Positions 17,188-26,900 of a stretch of 64,000 nucleotides of DNA are shown here, piece by piece. The DNA is from Saprospiraceae bacterium. GTDB taxonomy: Bacteria; Bacteroidota; Bacteroidia; Chitinophagales; Saprospiraceae. The stretch's first letter is position 1. The number at the start of each line of letters is the position of its first letter. The position numbers were made by a program, and so were the translations under genes. The stretch lies in assembly GCA_016715105.1 (NCBI GenBank), contig JADKBO010000020.1:15110-79109 (forward strand). Reading direction: 5' to 3'. The notes under the pieces were generated by a model that saw nothing but the letters and a program-made list of their open reading frames with translations, had not been told where the DNA came from and did no database searches.

Positions 17188-18189
17188 TTAATATTTCAAA
17201 AATGAAAGTCGGTCTTGACCAATGAGTAAGAAATAAACTCCAGACTGCAAATTGCTTACGTCAATGGAATTTCCTGTTTGATATGACTCGTTGATCAATT
17301 CTTTTCCACTTGCATCAAATATTTTGACTGGCGCACTTTCGTAACCAGAAAGCCATACTTCATTTACAGCAGTTGTTGGGAAAAGGAATTGTTCTTTTCC
17401 ACCTTCAAAATTGCCAGCAAGGATGCCAAAAGTTGTCTTTTTACCATCTAAGTCAAACTGATTTAGTCTGTAATAATTGATGCCTTTGGTTGGTGACTCA
17501 TGTGCGAATGCATAGTCTTTTTCGCCAGATCTGTCTTGCTTGGCTTCTACTCTACCAATTTCATTAAAGTTATTGCCATCTTTTGAGTGGTCTATTGTGA
17601 AGTGGGAGTTGTTGGTTTCTTCTGTGGTTGACCATAGAGTTTCAATAGATTTTTGATTTATTTGAATTTTATAGGCACCCAACTTAATAGGTAATATTCC
17701 ATTACTTAGTATAGCTTTAAACCAAGAACCATTTGCTGAATTTCTTTGTAAACTTTGGTCTGGATTCTCCCCATTATCTAAAAATCCTGCACTAATTGAT
17801 GTTATTCCATCTGCAATACCTCCAACCCCAGCGAAAGTTCCGCCATATGTAATAAATTCAACTAAAGTACTTCCAGTTGATAATGCAATTCCATCTGGAT
17901 TACCATTTTGTAATCCATTCGATGCGTATGTATAAATACAAATTTGACCCCCAGCAACAGGTGAACATGTGGAACCAGTTTGCGCTGGAGTTGTATAAAC
18001 TGTACCTCCTGACCCATTGTATCTTGTTAACACATAGTTTATAGGATCTAATCCTGTTGGATAAAATACTTCAACATATTCGTTGTTGTCCGTTCCTTGA
18101 TTATCATAGTTTATCTCTGAAATGAAAGGAGTTTGACAAAAAGTTACTTGTAGAATAAACGCAAATAAAAATGTAAGGTTTGACTTCAT
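17188..18189 (-). CDS. T9SS cargo protein with lamin-tail-like domain
   Basis: A 333-residue secreted protein. The signal peptide covers residues 1-18 (ending TFCQ). The N-terminal half resembles a lamin-tail domain (PFISEINYDNQGTDNNEYVEVFYP), common in exported nucleases and adhesins. The C-terminal 165 residues match those of the next two genes: LWSTTEETNNSHFTIDHSKDG, KDYAFAHESPTKGINYYRLNQ, and a final T9SS type A sorting domain (VKIFDASGKELI, VSNLQSGVYFLLIG). The protein should be moved across the outer membrane and be trimmed there. No catalytic residues were recognised. Confidence 0.85.
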   Translation of the reverse strand: MKSNLTFLFAFILQVTFCQTPFISEINYDNQGTDNNEYVEVFYPTGLDPINYVLTRYNGSGGTVYTTPAQTGSTCSPVAGGQICIYTYASNGLQNGNPDGIALSTGSTLVEFITYGGTFAGVGGIADGITSISAGFLDNGENPDQSLQRNSANGSWFKAILSNGILPIKLGAYKIQINQKSIETLWSTTEETNNSHFTIDHSKDGNNFNEIGRVEAKQDRSGEKDYAFAHESPTKGINYYRLNQFDLDGKKTTFGILAGNFEGGKEQFLFPTTAVNEVWLSGYESAPVKIFDASGKELINESYQTGNSIDVSNLQSGVYFLLIGQDRLSFLKY

Positions 18190-18214
18190 ATTAAAATGAT
18201 TTAGAGTGTAAATT

Positions 18215-18270
18215 AATCGTTGGGTTAATTCGAGCCCTAAGAAACACTTTTATTAAATTAAATCAAAACT
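18215..18270 (-). promoter_or_regulatory. leader element shared by two cargo genes, copy 1
   Basis: On the minus strand a TTTTGATTT box is followed by AATAAAAGTGTTTCTTAGGGCT and then TTAACCCAACGATTAATTTAC before the start codon. The same order of blocks recurs at 19440-19497. The TTTG and the AAAAnTnTG block lie at spacings near those of Bacteroidota -33 and -7 boxes, so this is probably the promoter and start of the leader. Confidence 0.45.
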
Positions 18271-18324
18271 TTTCCCTTTACTCTTTTATTAATTTTTACA
18301 CTCCAAAATATAACATCATTTGGA

Positions 18325-19416
18325 TTAGATTTTTACGAATTTAAATCTTTCACTTCCTATGATGACATAATATATACCTTTCTCAAATTCAGCAACATCC
18401 AATCCTCTTCCTCTCGTATATGGCAATTGTACTACCTTTCTTCCCGTGGCATCAAAAATGTCCATGTTGCCATCTTCCACTCCTGAAAGAAAAATTTGTC
18501 CATCAGTTGCAGTTGGGTACAAAAAGCGGTCTCCTTTGCCTTTGTATTCTGCCGATAAAATATTAAAGCTTGTTTTAGTACCATCTAGGTCAAACTGATT
18601 GAGTCTGTAATAATTAATGCCGCGAATAGGTGATTCGTGAAAAAATGCATAATCCTTTTCACCAGATCGGTCCTTTTGGGACTCAATGCGACCAATTGTC
18701 TGGAAGTTTCTTCCATCTAGTGAATGCTCCACAGTGAAATGAGCATTATTTGATTCATAGGAAGTTGACCAGGCAAGCATTAATTGATCCTCTACTTGTG
18801 ATAAGCCATATTTTTCTAAATGTATGGGCAATATAATGGATGAAATAGTGAAATTATCTATGCCAAAACCATTGTTTGTACCAATTTCATCATTCCATGT
18901 AAAAGAGATGGTAAAAGTTGCATCAGGCGCTAAACTTAAGTTTGACAAAGCAACACTTTTGGAAATGATGGTTGCCATACCATTCATACCGCCAGCTGCT
19001 ACGACTGGTTGGCCCAAATTAGAGACATCGCCCAATGAAGAAGAAACGGTGATTCCTGAGTTATTAGAATATCTCCATTGTTCAAAATCAAATGAAATTT
19101 CGAGGTCAGTGATGATTTTCGAAGTACTATTAACAAAAGTTGCAGTGTAACCAATATTGGTTTGCGCTTCACTGCGTAAGCCACCAAGTGAATAATCACC
19201 TCCTGTTCCATAGGCATAGTTTCCACCTACAAAATCAGTTCCAAAACTGGTTCCTAAGAAATTGGTATTTACTGCTGTCCAACCAGTAGGCATTGTGGCT
19301 TCTGTACCGATATAAGAATCAAAATCATTGGAGTATCCGCTCGATGTTAAGGCTATTTGAGCAGACGTGGAAACAACGCACAGAAGTGCGCATAAGCATG
19401 TGAGGATTGACTTCAT
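18325..19416 (-). CDS. T9SS cargo protein, second of three
   Basis: A 363-residue secreted protein with a signal peptide (1-19, ending TSAQ). The N-terminal half is a beta-rich module starting SSGYSNDFDSYIGTEATMPTGW, with SFTWNDEIGTNNGFGIDNF near residue 180; it looks like a concanavalin/jelly-roll type domain often attached to T9SS tails, but no named family is certain. The C-terminal half is nearly the same as in both neighbours, ending MDIFDATGRKVVQLPYTRG and FEKGIYYVIIG. It shares its leader with the gene at 17188-18189. Its function is unknown. Confidence 0.82.
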   Translation of the reverse strand: MKSILTCLCALLCVVSTSAQIALTSSGYSNDFDSYIGTEATMPTGWTAVNTNFLGTSFGTDFVGGNYAYGTGGDYSLGGLRSEAQTNIGYTATFVNSTSKIITDLEISFDFEQWRYSNNSGITVSSSLGDVSNLGQPVVAAGGMNGMATIISKSVALSNLSLAPDATFTISFTWNDEIGTNNGFGIDNFTISSIILPIHLEKYGLSQVEDQLMLAWSTSYESNNAHFTVEHSLDGRNFQTIGRIESQKDRSGEKDYAFFHESPIRGINYYRLNQFDLDGTKTSFNILSAEYKGKGDRFLYPTATDGQIFLSGVEDGNMDIFDATGRKVVQLPYTRGRGLDVAEFEKGIYYVIIGSERFKFVKI

Positions 19417-19439
19417 TTTAAACTAGATTTAAAGGGTAA

Positions 19440-19497
19440 ATTAACTTTGGGTTAAATCAAGCCCTAAGAAACAAATTTTCCCAATGAAATCAAAGTT
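19440..19497 (-). promoter_or_regulatory. leader element shared by two cargo genes, copy 2
   Basis: On the minus strand CTTTGATTTCATTGGGAAAATTTGTTTCTTAGGGCT and then TTTAACCCAAAGTTAATTTAC. The order and bases follow copy 1 at 18215-18270. AAAATTTG is one base from the consensus -7 box TAnnTTTG. Confidence 0.45.
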
Positions 19498-19563
19498 TTC
19501 TCACAATCTCTTTTAATAAATTTTACGTATTCAAAAAATAAACGTATAAAACATACTTCATTA

Positions 19564-20646
19564 TCAGAATTTTACGAATTTAAATCGCTCATTGCCTTTA
19601 GTAAGGTAATAAAGTCCTTTTGAGAAATTACTCACATCCAAGCCAGTTCCTTGTGTATATGGTTTTTCCAAAACCTTTCTCCCTGTACCATCAAAAATAT
19701 GGATCAGACCATCTTCAAATCCTGACAGAAATATTTGAGCATCTGTAATTGTCGGATACAAATATCGCTGGCCATCTCCTGTATATTCAGCTGATAAAAT
19801 ATCAAATTTGGTGGAAGTACCATCCAAATCATACTGTACAACTCTGTAATAATTAGTACCCGATTTTGGACTTTCATCCACAAAAACATAATCCTTATTG
19901 CCAGATCTTCCCAAATTGCTTTCTACTCTACCAATCTCCAAAAAGTTTTTACCATCCAAACCATGTTCTACTATAAAATGTGAGTGTGCGGTTTCTTCAG
20001 TTGTAGTCCATGACAACAACATCTTAGTGTCTTGATTGGTCAAGGAATAGTTGACTATTTTCACTGGTAAGGCCAAACAATTCGGAGCGGGGAAAGGAAT
20101 GATGGAGTTACTTCCTATCCATTGCGTGTCATCTAGAATATTAAGAGAGTCAAAATAAGCATTATCATAATTGCCTACTTCGATTGAATTTAGGAGGGGT
20201 AAATCACCACCACCTGTACCACTACCAAAAGCTATCGCAAAACAAATGTTGCTAGCCATGGTAGAATTTGGATTTGTAGCGGGGATTGAATTCAAAATAT
20301 AAATATTCTCCGTTCCTGATTGCGACAATCCCAATATTGTCCCAACAAAAGAGCCACACGTAGCAGATTTTTGCTCCAATAAAACAGTACTTCCATTAGG
20401 CAATCCATTCATGGGAGTTATGTATTGAATTTGTTCTTCACCTAAATCATTAAATGAATTTGTTGCACTTTTCCATTCATTATCGGTGATCCAAAAAACA
20501 GTATTACCTGGAATATCAGCTGTTGCTCGTATCATAAATTTATCTTCATCGCTGGCAAAAGCAACAATTTGAAGGCCAGTACACTGTCCTAAAAGGCCAA
20601 AATTCAAGGAAAATAGTGCCAATATTGTAAAAAATACATACTTCAT
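19564..20646 (-). CDS. T9SS cargo protein, third of three
   Basis: A 360-residue secreted protein with a signal peptide (1-20, ending LLGQ). The N-terminal domain (about 21-190) starts CTGLQIVAFASDEDKFMIRAT and carries NTVFWITDNEWKS, a type of domain often found in secreted Bacteroidota proteins and some exported nucleases. The tail (about 195-360) is the module shared with the two genes downstream, ending IHIFDGTGRKVLEKPYTQG and FSKGLYYLTKG. It has its own strong promoter and not the shared leader. The role is unknown, but export by T9SS is well supported. Confidence 0.83.
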   Translation of the reverse strand: MKYVFFTILALFSLNFGLLGQCTGLQIVAFASDEDKFMIRATADIPGNTVFWITDNEWKSATNSFNDLGEEQIQYITPMNGLPNGSTVLLEQKSATCGSFVGTILGLSQSGTENIYILNSIPATNPNSTMASNICFAIAFGSGTGGGDLPLLNSIEVGNYDNAYFDSLNILDDTQWIGSNSIIPFPAPNCLALPVKIVNYSLTNQDTKMLLSWTTTEETAHSHFIVEHGLDGKNFLEIGRVESNLGRSGNKDYVFVDESPKSGTNYYRVVQYDLDGTSTKFDILSAEYTGDGQRYLYPTITDAQIFLSGFEDGLIHIFDGTGRKVLEKPYTQGTGLDVSNFSKGLYYLTKGNERFKFVKF

Positions 20647-20665
20647 ATCTTGCTGTTTATTTGAA

Positions 20666-20696
20666 CAAAGATAAGTATAAATTATATATGATGCAA
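20666..20696 (-). promoter_or_regulatory. Bacteroidota-type promoter of the third cargo gene
   Basis: On the minus strand TTG (20696-20694), a 20-base spacer, then TATCTTTG (20673-20666) match the consensus TTG-N19-21-TAnnTTTG. The start codon is about 20 bases downstream. Confidence 0.65.
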
Positions 20697-20852
20697 TATT
20701 ATAATTTGTATTAACTTATTTGTCAATGTATAATAATTTTAGATTTATGAAAAAGTAGGCTTTGCTATTTTTTGAATTTCAATAGATATAAAATTTTGCC
20801 ATATGGACTCAAAACATTTACTTTTACCATTACTTACAACAAAATAAAGTTT

Positions 20853-21755
20853 ATGAGTTATTTAATAGGAGTCGACTTGGGAGGGACTAAAATGGAAGCA
20901 GCACTCCTTAACAAATCAGATTATAGTGTAGTAGAACGCAGAAGAATTCCCACTGATGGGCATTTGGGTTATGATAGTATTACAACGAGATTGGCAGGAT
21001 TGATACAAGGCTTGGCAAAGGATTATGATTTCACCCCATCGCATGTAGGTATTGGAACTCCAGGAAGTTTGGATCCAATTCTGAATGCCATGAAAAACTG
21101 CAATGCCACCGCTATCAATGGCAGACCATTGAAAGATGATATGGAAAAATTGCTCGGTTACGAAGTAAGGCTCAGTAATGATGCCAATTGTTTTGCTCTT
21201 GCAGAAACCCTATTAGGCATTGTACCTGACGTAATTCCCAATGCCCAAGTTGTTTTTGGAATCATTCTAGGAACTGGTGTTGGTGGAGGAATAGTAGTCA
21301 ATGGCAAGGTCATCAATGGAAGACAAGGTATTGGCGGAGAATGGGGACACAACTTTCTTGATGAGTCTGGTGGCAGATGTTTTTGTGGAAATATCGGTTG
21401 TAATGAGAGGGTTATTGCTGGCCCAGCGTTGATGCGTTATTATGCATCCTTGACTGGTAAAGAAAAACAACTCAAAGACATCGTTGATGAATGGAGGGCT
21501 GGTACTTCTGATGCAGCAACCCAAACCATGGAAAGATTATTTTTCTACTTTGGGAAAGCTATTTCTCAAATCATCAATGTACTTGACCCTGATGCCATAG
21601 TTATTGGTGGTGGCGTTGGTAATATTGATGAATTGTATGTGAGAGGTCCGATAGAAGCAAGGAAATATGTCATCAATAATGGCCGTTTAGATACTTTATT
21701 TCTCAAACCAAAATTGGGTGATAGTGCGGGCGTTTTTGGCGCAGCCATGTTATAA
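20853..21755 (+). CDS. ROK family sugar kinase
   Basis: A 300-residue ROK protein, read from the ATG at 20853; the upstream extension to 20772 looks non-coding. It has the phosphate-binding start GVDLGGTKMEAALL, a GTGVGGGIVVNGK loop, HNFLD, and the ROK zinc motif CFCGNIGCNERVIAGPAL (about 180-197), then the adenosine-site GGGVGNID. Characterised relatives are glucokinases and fructokinases, and some act on N-acetyl sugars. It is 12 bases ahead of the ABC ATPase, so possibly cotranscribed. No DNA-binding domain is present, which rules out a ROK repressor. Confidence 0.9.
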   Translation: MSYLIGVDLGGTKMEAALLNKSDYSVVERRRIPTDGHLGYDSITTRLAGLIQGLAKDYDFTPSHVGIGTPGSLDPILNAMKNCNATAINGRPLKDDMEKLLGYEVRLSNDANCFALAETLLGIVPDVIPNAQVVFGIILGTGVGGGIVVNGKVINGRQGIGGEWGHNFLDESGGRCFCGNIGCNERVIAGPALMRYYASLTGKEKQLKDIVDEWRAGTSDAATQTMERLFFYFGKAISQIINVLDPDAIVIGGGVGNIDELYVRGPIEARKYVINNGRLDTLFLKPKLGDSAGVFGAAML

Positions 21756-21767
21756 ATAATAGAAAAC

Positions 21768-22409
21768 ATGACCATTATTTCTTTTGAAGATGTAACATTT
21801 TCATATCAAGCTGGCCAATCTTTGCAATTTCCTGATGTAAATATTCAAAAAGGAAATACTACACTTGTATTGGGTCAGTCAGGTGTTGGCAAAACAACTT
21901 GTTTGCATTTGATGGCAGGTTTGATGAAACCAAAGTCAGGCAGTATTGTCATCAATGGATCATCTATTGCTCAAATGACACAAAGTGAATTGGATGCTTT
22001 CAGAGGAAAAAATGTAGGTGTCATTTTTCAACAAAACCATTTTATTGGTGCTTTAAATGTTTTGGAAAATATTGAAATGAGTCAGTATTTGTCTGGTGGG
22101 AAAAAGGACTCTGTTTTTTGTAAAGAGCTGCTCAAACGGCTTGACATTTCCGATAAGTGGAATAAAAAAACGACTGCACTTTCCCAAGGCGAAAGACAGA
22201 GGGTAGCGATCGCCAGATCTTTGGCTGCTCGGCCACCCATCATTTTAGCGGACGAGCCAACTTCTGCTTTGGATGATACCAATACAACAGAAGTTTTCAA
22301 ATTGCTCAAGGACCAAGCTGATTTTCTAGGATCCACTTTGGTGATTGTAACCCATGACAACAGACTCAAAGACCTCGTTCCTCACCACATCAATCTGAAC
22401 AAATCATGA
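21768..22409 (+). CDS. ABC transporter ATP-binding protein (LolD/MacB type)
   Basis: A 213-residue ATPase with Walker A GQSGVGKTT (about 35-43), Q-loop VIFQQNHFIG, signature LSQGERQRVAIAR, Walker B IILADEPTSALDD and H-loop VTHDN. Length and motif order fit ATPases that work with FtsX/MacB-like permeases and act by moving their periplasmic domain, not by importing solutes. The stop overlaps the permease start by four bases (ATGA), so the two are translated together. Confidence 0.92.
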   Translation: MTIISFEDVTFSYQAGQSLQFPDVNIQKGNTTLVLGQSGVGKTTCLHLMAGLMKPKSGSIVINGSSIAQMTQSELDAFRGKNVGVIFQQNHFIGALNVLENIEMSQYLSGGKKDSVFCKELLKRLDISDKWNKKTTALSQGERQRVAIARSLAARPPIILADEPTSALDDTNTTEVFKLLKDQADFLGSTLVIVTHDNRLKDLVPHHINLNKS

Positions 22410-23725
22410 ATGCATTCAGATTAGCTATCCGCAACATTTTGGATAAACCGCTCAATCTTTTATTGAGCATTATCTTATTTGCCCTGGGTGTGGGTTTAAT
22501 CAATTTTTTGATCTTATTCAATCATCAGCTCAAGGATAAATTTGAATCGAATTTGGCAGAGATTGACTTGGTTTTAGGAGCTAAGGGAAGTCCCTTACAA
22601 CTCATCCTATGCAATATGTACCACATTGATAATCCAACTGGAAATATCAAAATCGGTGATGCAAAACCTTTTCTCAATCCCAAACACCCCATCATTGCCA
22701 GCGCTGTGCCATTGAGTTTGGGCGATAACTATAAAAATTTCAGAATAGTAGGGACCAATTACGGTTTTACTGAATTATATAAAGCAAAAATCGCACAAGG
22801 AAAACTTTGGGAAGCACCACTGGAAGTAACAATTGGCCAACAAGTTGCCGATGAAACCAACCTGAAAATTGGGGACACTTTTACCAGTTCACATGGATTT
22901 ACTGATGATGTGGATCTAGCGCACGATCACAATGCATTTAAAGTCGTTGGCATTTTAGCTCCAACAGGTGCAGTCATTGATCAATTGATTATGACTCAAA
23001 CGTCTACTATCTGGCAGGTTCATAAACATGAGGAAGAAACAACGCAAACTTCTGCTGAAGAGGAGCATGACCACGCCGAGGGAGAAGAGCATGACCACGA
23101 CCACATAGAAGAACCTCAAAAGGAAGTATCAACTTTTCCACTTGGTTCCAATGAAGAATTGTTGACTCACCCAGAGGAATCAATTACCTCCATACTAGTA
23201 AAATACAAGTCTCGCACCAGTTTCCAAGCCCTCAATATGCCTAGAATGGTCAATGAAAACACTAGTCTGCAGGCAGCGGCACCAGCTTATGAAATTAATA
23301 AACTGGTAGATATGGTTGGGGTAGGGACAGATGGTATCAAAGCCATTGCTTATTTAATAGGTTTTGTATCTGCCTTGAGTATTTTTATTTCCTTGTACAG
23401 AGCTATGCGCGATAGAAAATATGAACTTGCACTGATCAGAGTCATGGGAGGAAAAAGAAGTTATATTTTCAACCTCATTTTGTTGGAAGGATTTTTACTT
23501 GCTCTGATTGGATGGACAGTCGGCACCATTTTGAGTCATGTGTCAATGGAAATAATGGCCGGCTACCTCAAATCTGATTTCAGATATAGTTTTTCAGGTT
23601 GGATTTGGTTGAAAGAAGAATGGTTTTTACTGGCCATTTCATTATTCATCGGGGTTTTATCGGCATTGATTCCTGCTTTATCGGCGGCAAAACGAGACAT
23701 CAATGAAGTGTTGGATAAAGGATAG
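22406..23725 (+). CDS. FtsX/MacB-type ABC permease with a histidine-rich loop
   Basis: A 439-residue permease with four membrane segments: one near residues 15-35 and three after about 310 (AIAYLIGFVSALSIFISLY; ILLEGFLLALIGWTVG; WFLLAISLFIGVLSALI). A large periplasmic domain lies between. It contains a striking His/Asp/Glu cluster, EEEHDHAEGEEHDHDHIEE (about 218-236), plus HDHNAFKVV earlier (about 173). Such loops usually bind zinc or similar metals. Together with the ATPase this is probably a mechanotransmission exporter acting on an envelope substrate; a link to metal homeostasis is inferred from the loop. Confidence 0.88.
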   Translation: MNAFRLAIRNILDKPLNLLLSIILFALGVGLINFLILFNHQLKDKFESNLAEIDLVLGAKGSPLQLILCNMYHIDNPTGNIKIGDAKPFLNPKHPIIASAVPLSLGDNYKNFRIVGTNYGFTELYKAKIAQGKLWEAPLEVTIGQQVADETNLKIGDTFTSSHGFTDDVDLAHDHNAFKVVGILAPTGAVIDQLIMTQTSTIWQVHKHEEETTQTSAEEEHDHAEGEEHDHDHIEEPQKEVSTFPLGSNEELLTHPEESITSILVKYKSRTSFQALNMPRMVNENTSLQAAAPAYEINKLVDMVGVGTDGIKAIAYLIGFVSALSIFISLYRAMRDRKYELALIRVMGGKRSYIFNLILLEGFLLALIGWTVGTILSHVSMEIMAGYLKSDFRYSFSGWIWLKEEWFLLAISLFIGVLSALIPALSAAKRDINEVLDKG

Positions 23726-23936
23726 CCTTCACCAAAGATCATCTTTTTCTAAAAAGCTAAGAGGAAATAGCTTTGTAGAATAGTTTGATTGGTTTGTAAA
23801 TTATAGCGAACGGTTCCCCCAAACTACCCAAAACAACTTGATTTCCATCAAAATTGGAAATAGCTGATTAGTTAGCTATAAAGTTGTTCATGATTTCTAT
23901 TTCAAATTTTATCTTTATGCTTATAAATTGATAAGT

Positions 23937-26900
23937 ATGTTAATGAGTAGAATAGTTTGGTGTTTGCTTTTTATTCAATCTTCATTTGTAATTTTTGCCC
24001 AAGCGCAAGAGTCCAAATTAGACCCTTTAGAAAAAATAAGTTTTAGAAGTATAGGTCCTGCTGGAATGTCTGGAAGAATTACAGCTGTTGATGTAGATCT
24101 TTCAAATACCAATAGAATATTTGCTGGTGCTGCCTCTGGGGGTGTTTGGCGGAGTGAAGATGGTGGGACTTCTTGGAAACCAGTATTTGATGAGCAAAAT
24201 AACTTATCAATTGGTGCCATCAAAATCAATCAAAAAAACCCTGCAGAAGTATGGGCAGGCACTGGAGAAGGAAATCCCAGAAACTCCCTAAATACTGGTA
24301 ATGGTATTTACAAATCTTTGGATGGTGGTACAACTTGGAAAAAGATGGGATTGGAAAATACAAAAACCATTCATCGCATCATCGTCCATCGAGACAATCC
24401 AAACATCGTTTTTGCAGCTTCTTTGGGTTCGCCATGGGCACCAAATCCTGAAAGAGGAGTTTTCAGAACCATGGATGGTGGCAAAACTTGGGATAAAATC
24501 CTTTATGTCAATGACTCTACTGGAGCAGCAGATATGGTGGTTGACCCGAACAATCCAAATAAGATCCTTGTCGCTATGTGGGAACACGGCAGAAAACCAT
24601 GGACTTTTAATAGTGGAGGAAAAGGCTCAGCAATTTACTTGACGGAAGATGGTGGGGACAATTGGAAGAAAATTACTTCCTCAGAAGGTCTGCCTTCAGG
24701 GAACTTAGGAAGAATCGGTTTGGCTATTGCAGCTTCACGACCAAACATTGTATATGCATTAGTTGAGGCTGCAACCAATGGTTTGTATAAATCTGAAGAT
24801 GGAGGTAAAAAGTGGAAATTGGTTTCAACCAGAAACATTGGTAATAGGCCTTTTTATTATTCTGAAATATACGTAGACCCCACCAACGAAAACAGAATTT
24901 ACAATTTATACTCTTATGTATCACTGAGTGAAGATGGTGGCAATTCATTCAAAACCATTGCTGACTACGGCAATAATGTGCACCCCGACCATCATGCTTA
25001 TTGGATCCATCCTACTGATCCTGATTTTATGATCGACGGAAACGATGGTGGATTATACATTACCCGTGATAGAGGGGTAAACTGGACATTTGCAAGCAAT
25101 ATTCCAGTAGGACAGTTTTATCATGTGAATGTCGATAGTGATTTTCCTTATAATGTTTACGGTGGCATGCAAGACAATGGATCATGGGTTGGACCCTCCT
25201 CTATTTTGAAAAGTGGAGGTATAAGAAACTATGACTTTTTGGAATTGTATTTTGGAGACGGGTTTGATGTAGTTCCAGATCAACTCAACCCTCGTTATGG
25301 GTATGCCATGTCACAAGGGGGAAATTTATCTTACTATGATCGTTTGACAGGAAACAACAAATTCATCCAACCTTATGATTCTATTCAATTAAGATTCAAC
25401 TGGAATGCTGGCTTGGCTGCAGATCCTTTTAGAGCCAATGGTATTTATTATGGAAGTCAATTTTTACATTATTCAAATGATAATGGAGAAAGTTGGATCA
25501 AGAAATCTCCTGATTTAACCAGCAATGACCCATTAAAACAAAAGCAAAGTGAAAGTGGCGGACTTACCATTGATGATACAGATGCCGAAAATCATACAAC
25601 CATAATCGCCATTGCCCCAAGTCCGGTAGATAGCAATGTCATCTGGGTGGGTACGGACGATGGTAATTTGCAAATCACAAGAGATGGTGGAAAAACGTGG
25701 AAAAACAGTATTTCTAGTATCAAAAGTGCACCTGCAAATGCTTGGATTCCTTTCATAGAAGTCTCAAAATACGTAGCTGGTGAAGCTTTTGTGGTCGTCA
25801 ATAATTATCGCCAAAACGATTATAAACCATATGCTTATCATACTTCAGATTTTGGCCAGACTTGGCGCAGAATTGCTGATGAAAGCCAAATTGATGGTTT
25901 TGTTTTGTGTGTGGTGCAACATCCACGCACACCCAATTTGTTATTTATGGGCACTGATGCAGGTTTATATGTATCTTATAATAAAGGAACTGCATGGGAA
26001 TTATTGAAAAAAGGATTTCCTCAAGTTCAAGTCAGTGATTTGAAAATTCAAGAAAGAGAAAACGACCTCATCATAGCAACCTTTGGTAGAGCTCTTTGGG
26101 TTTTGGATGACTTAGCCCCATTCGAAGCAAAAGCAAAAGATGCTAAATTTTATGAAAAGCCTTTCGCAGTGCTGCCTCCACAGGATGCATATTTGGTAAC
26201 CAATAGATCAGTAGATGGAATAAGATTCATCGGACAAAGTGAATTTGTAGGTCAAAACAAGTATTGGAGAACTGCCAATTTCAATGTCTGGAAAAGTAAA
26301 CCCGTAACGGCTCCAAAAACGGAAGTTAAAAAAGAAAAACCTAAGGAAAAAGACAAAAAAGGCAACAAGCTTGTAGAAACGGTGATTGACACGGTCAGCA
26401 TGAAAAGGGACACACTTTCAAAAGATTCTACCAAAAAGGAAAATATTTTAAAAGTGGTGATCATCAATGCTGAAGGCGATACCGTGCGAAATTTCTCTAA
26501 AAAGATTCTAGATGGCATGAATAAAGTGGCTTGGGGCCTCGAATCCAATGGCATAAAATTGCCAGAAAGAAGGAGGCAAAGTTCCGACGAGGAAAAAGAT
26601 CCACCTAGCGGGCCAGATGTTTTGCCAGGTAAATATGCAGTATATTTCAAATACAATGAGTACGTTGACTCTACAATGGTAGATGTGAAAATGGACCCTA
26701 GACAAAAGGTTTCTATTAGAGCCATAAAGTCAAAAGACACAGCTTACAGAGCATTCGCTCAAAAGTTGAATAATTTGAATACAGGCTTTCAACAATTGAA
26801 TGAAGCCAGAGAAAGCATTCGCATTGTAGAGGCCTTACTTACTCACCAACCAGATTCAATCAAAAAGGAAGTGAATTTACTTAGTTCTAAAATGCAGTCC

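Noticed and set aside
26252..26740. Minus-strand 162-codon frame inside the BNR-repeat gene
   Set aside because: It is opposite a well-supported repeat protein and has no recognisable domain or start context.
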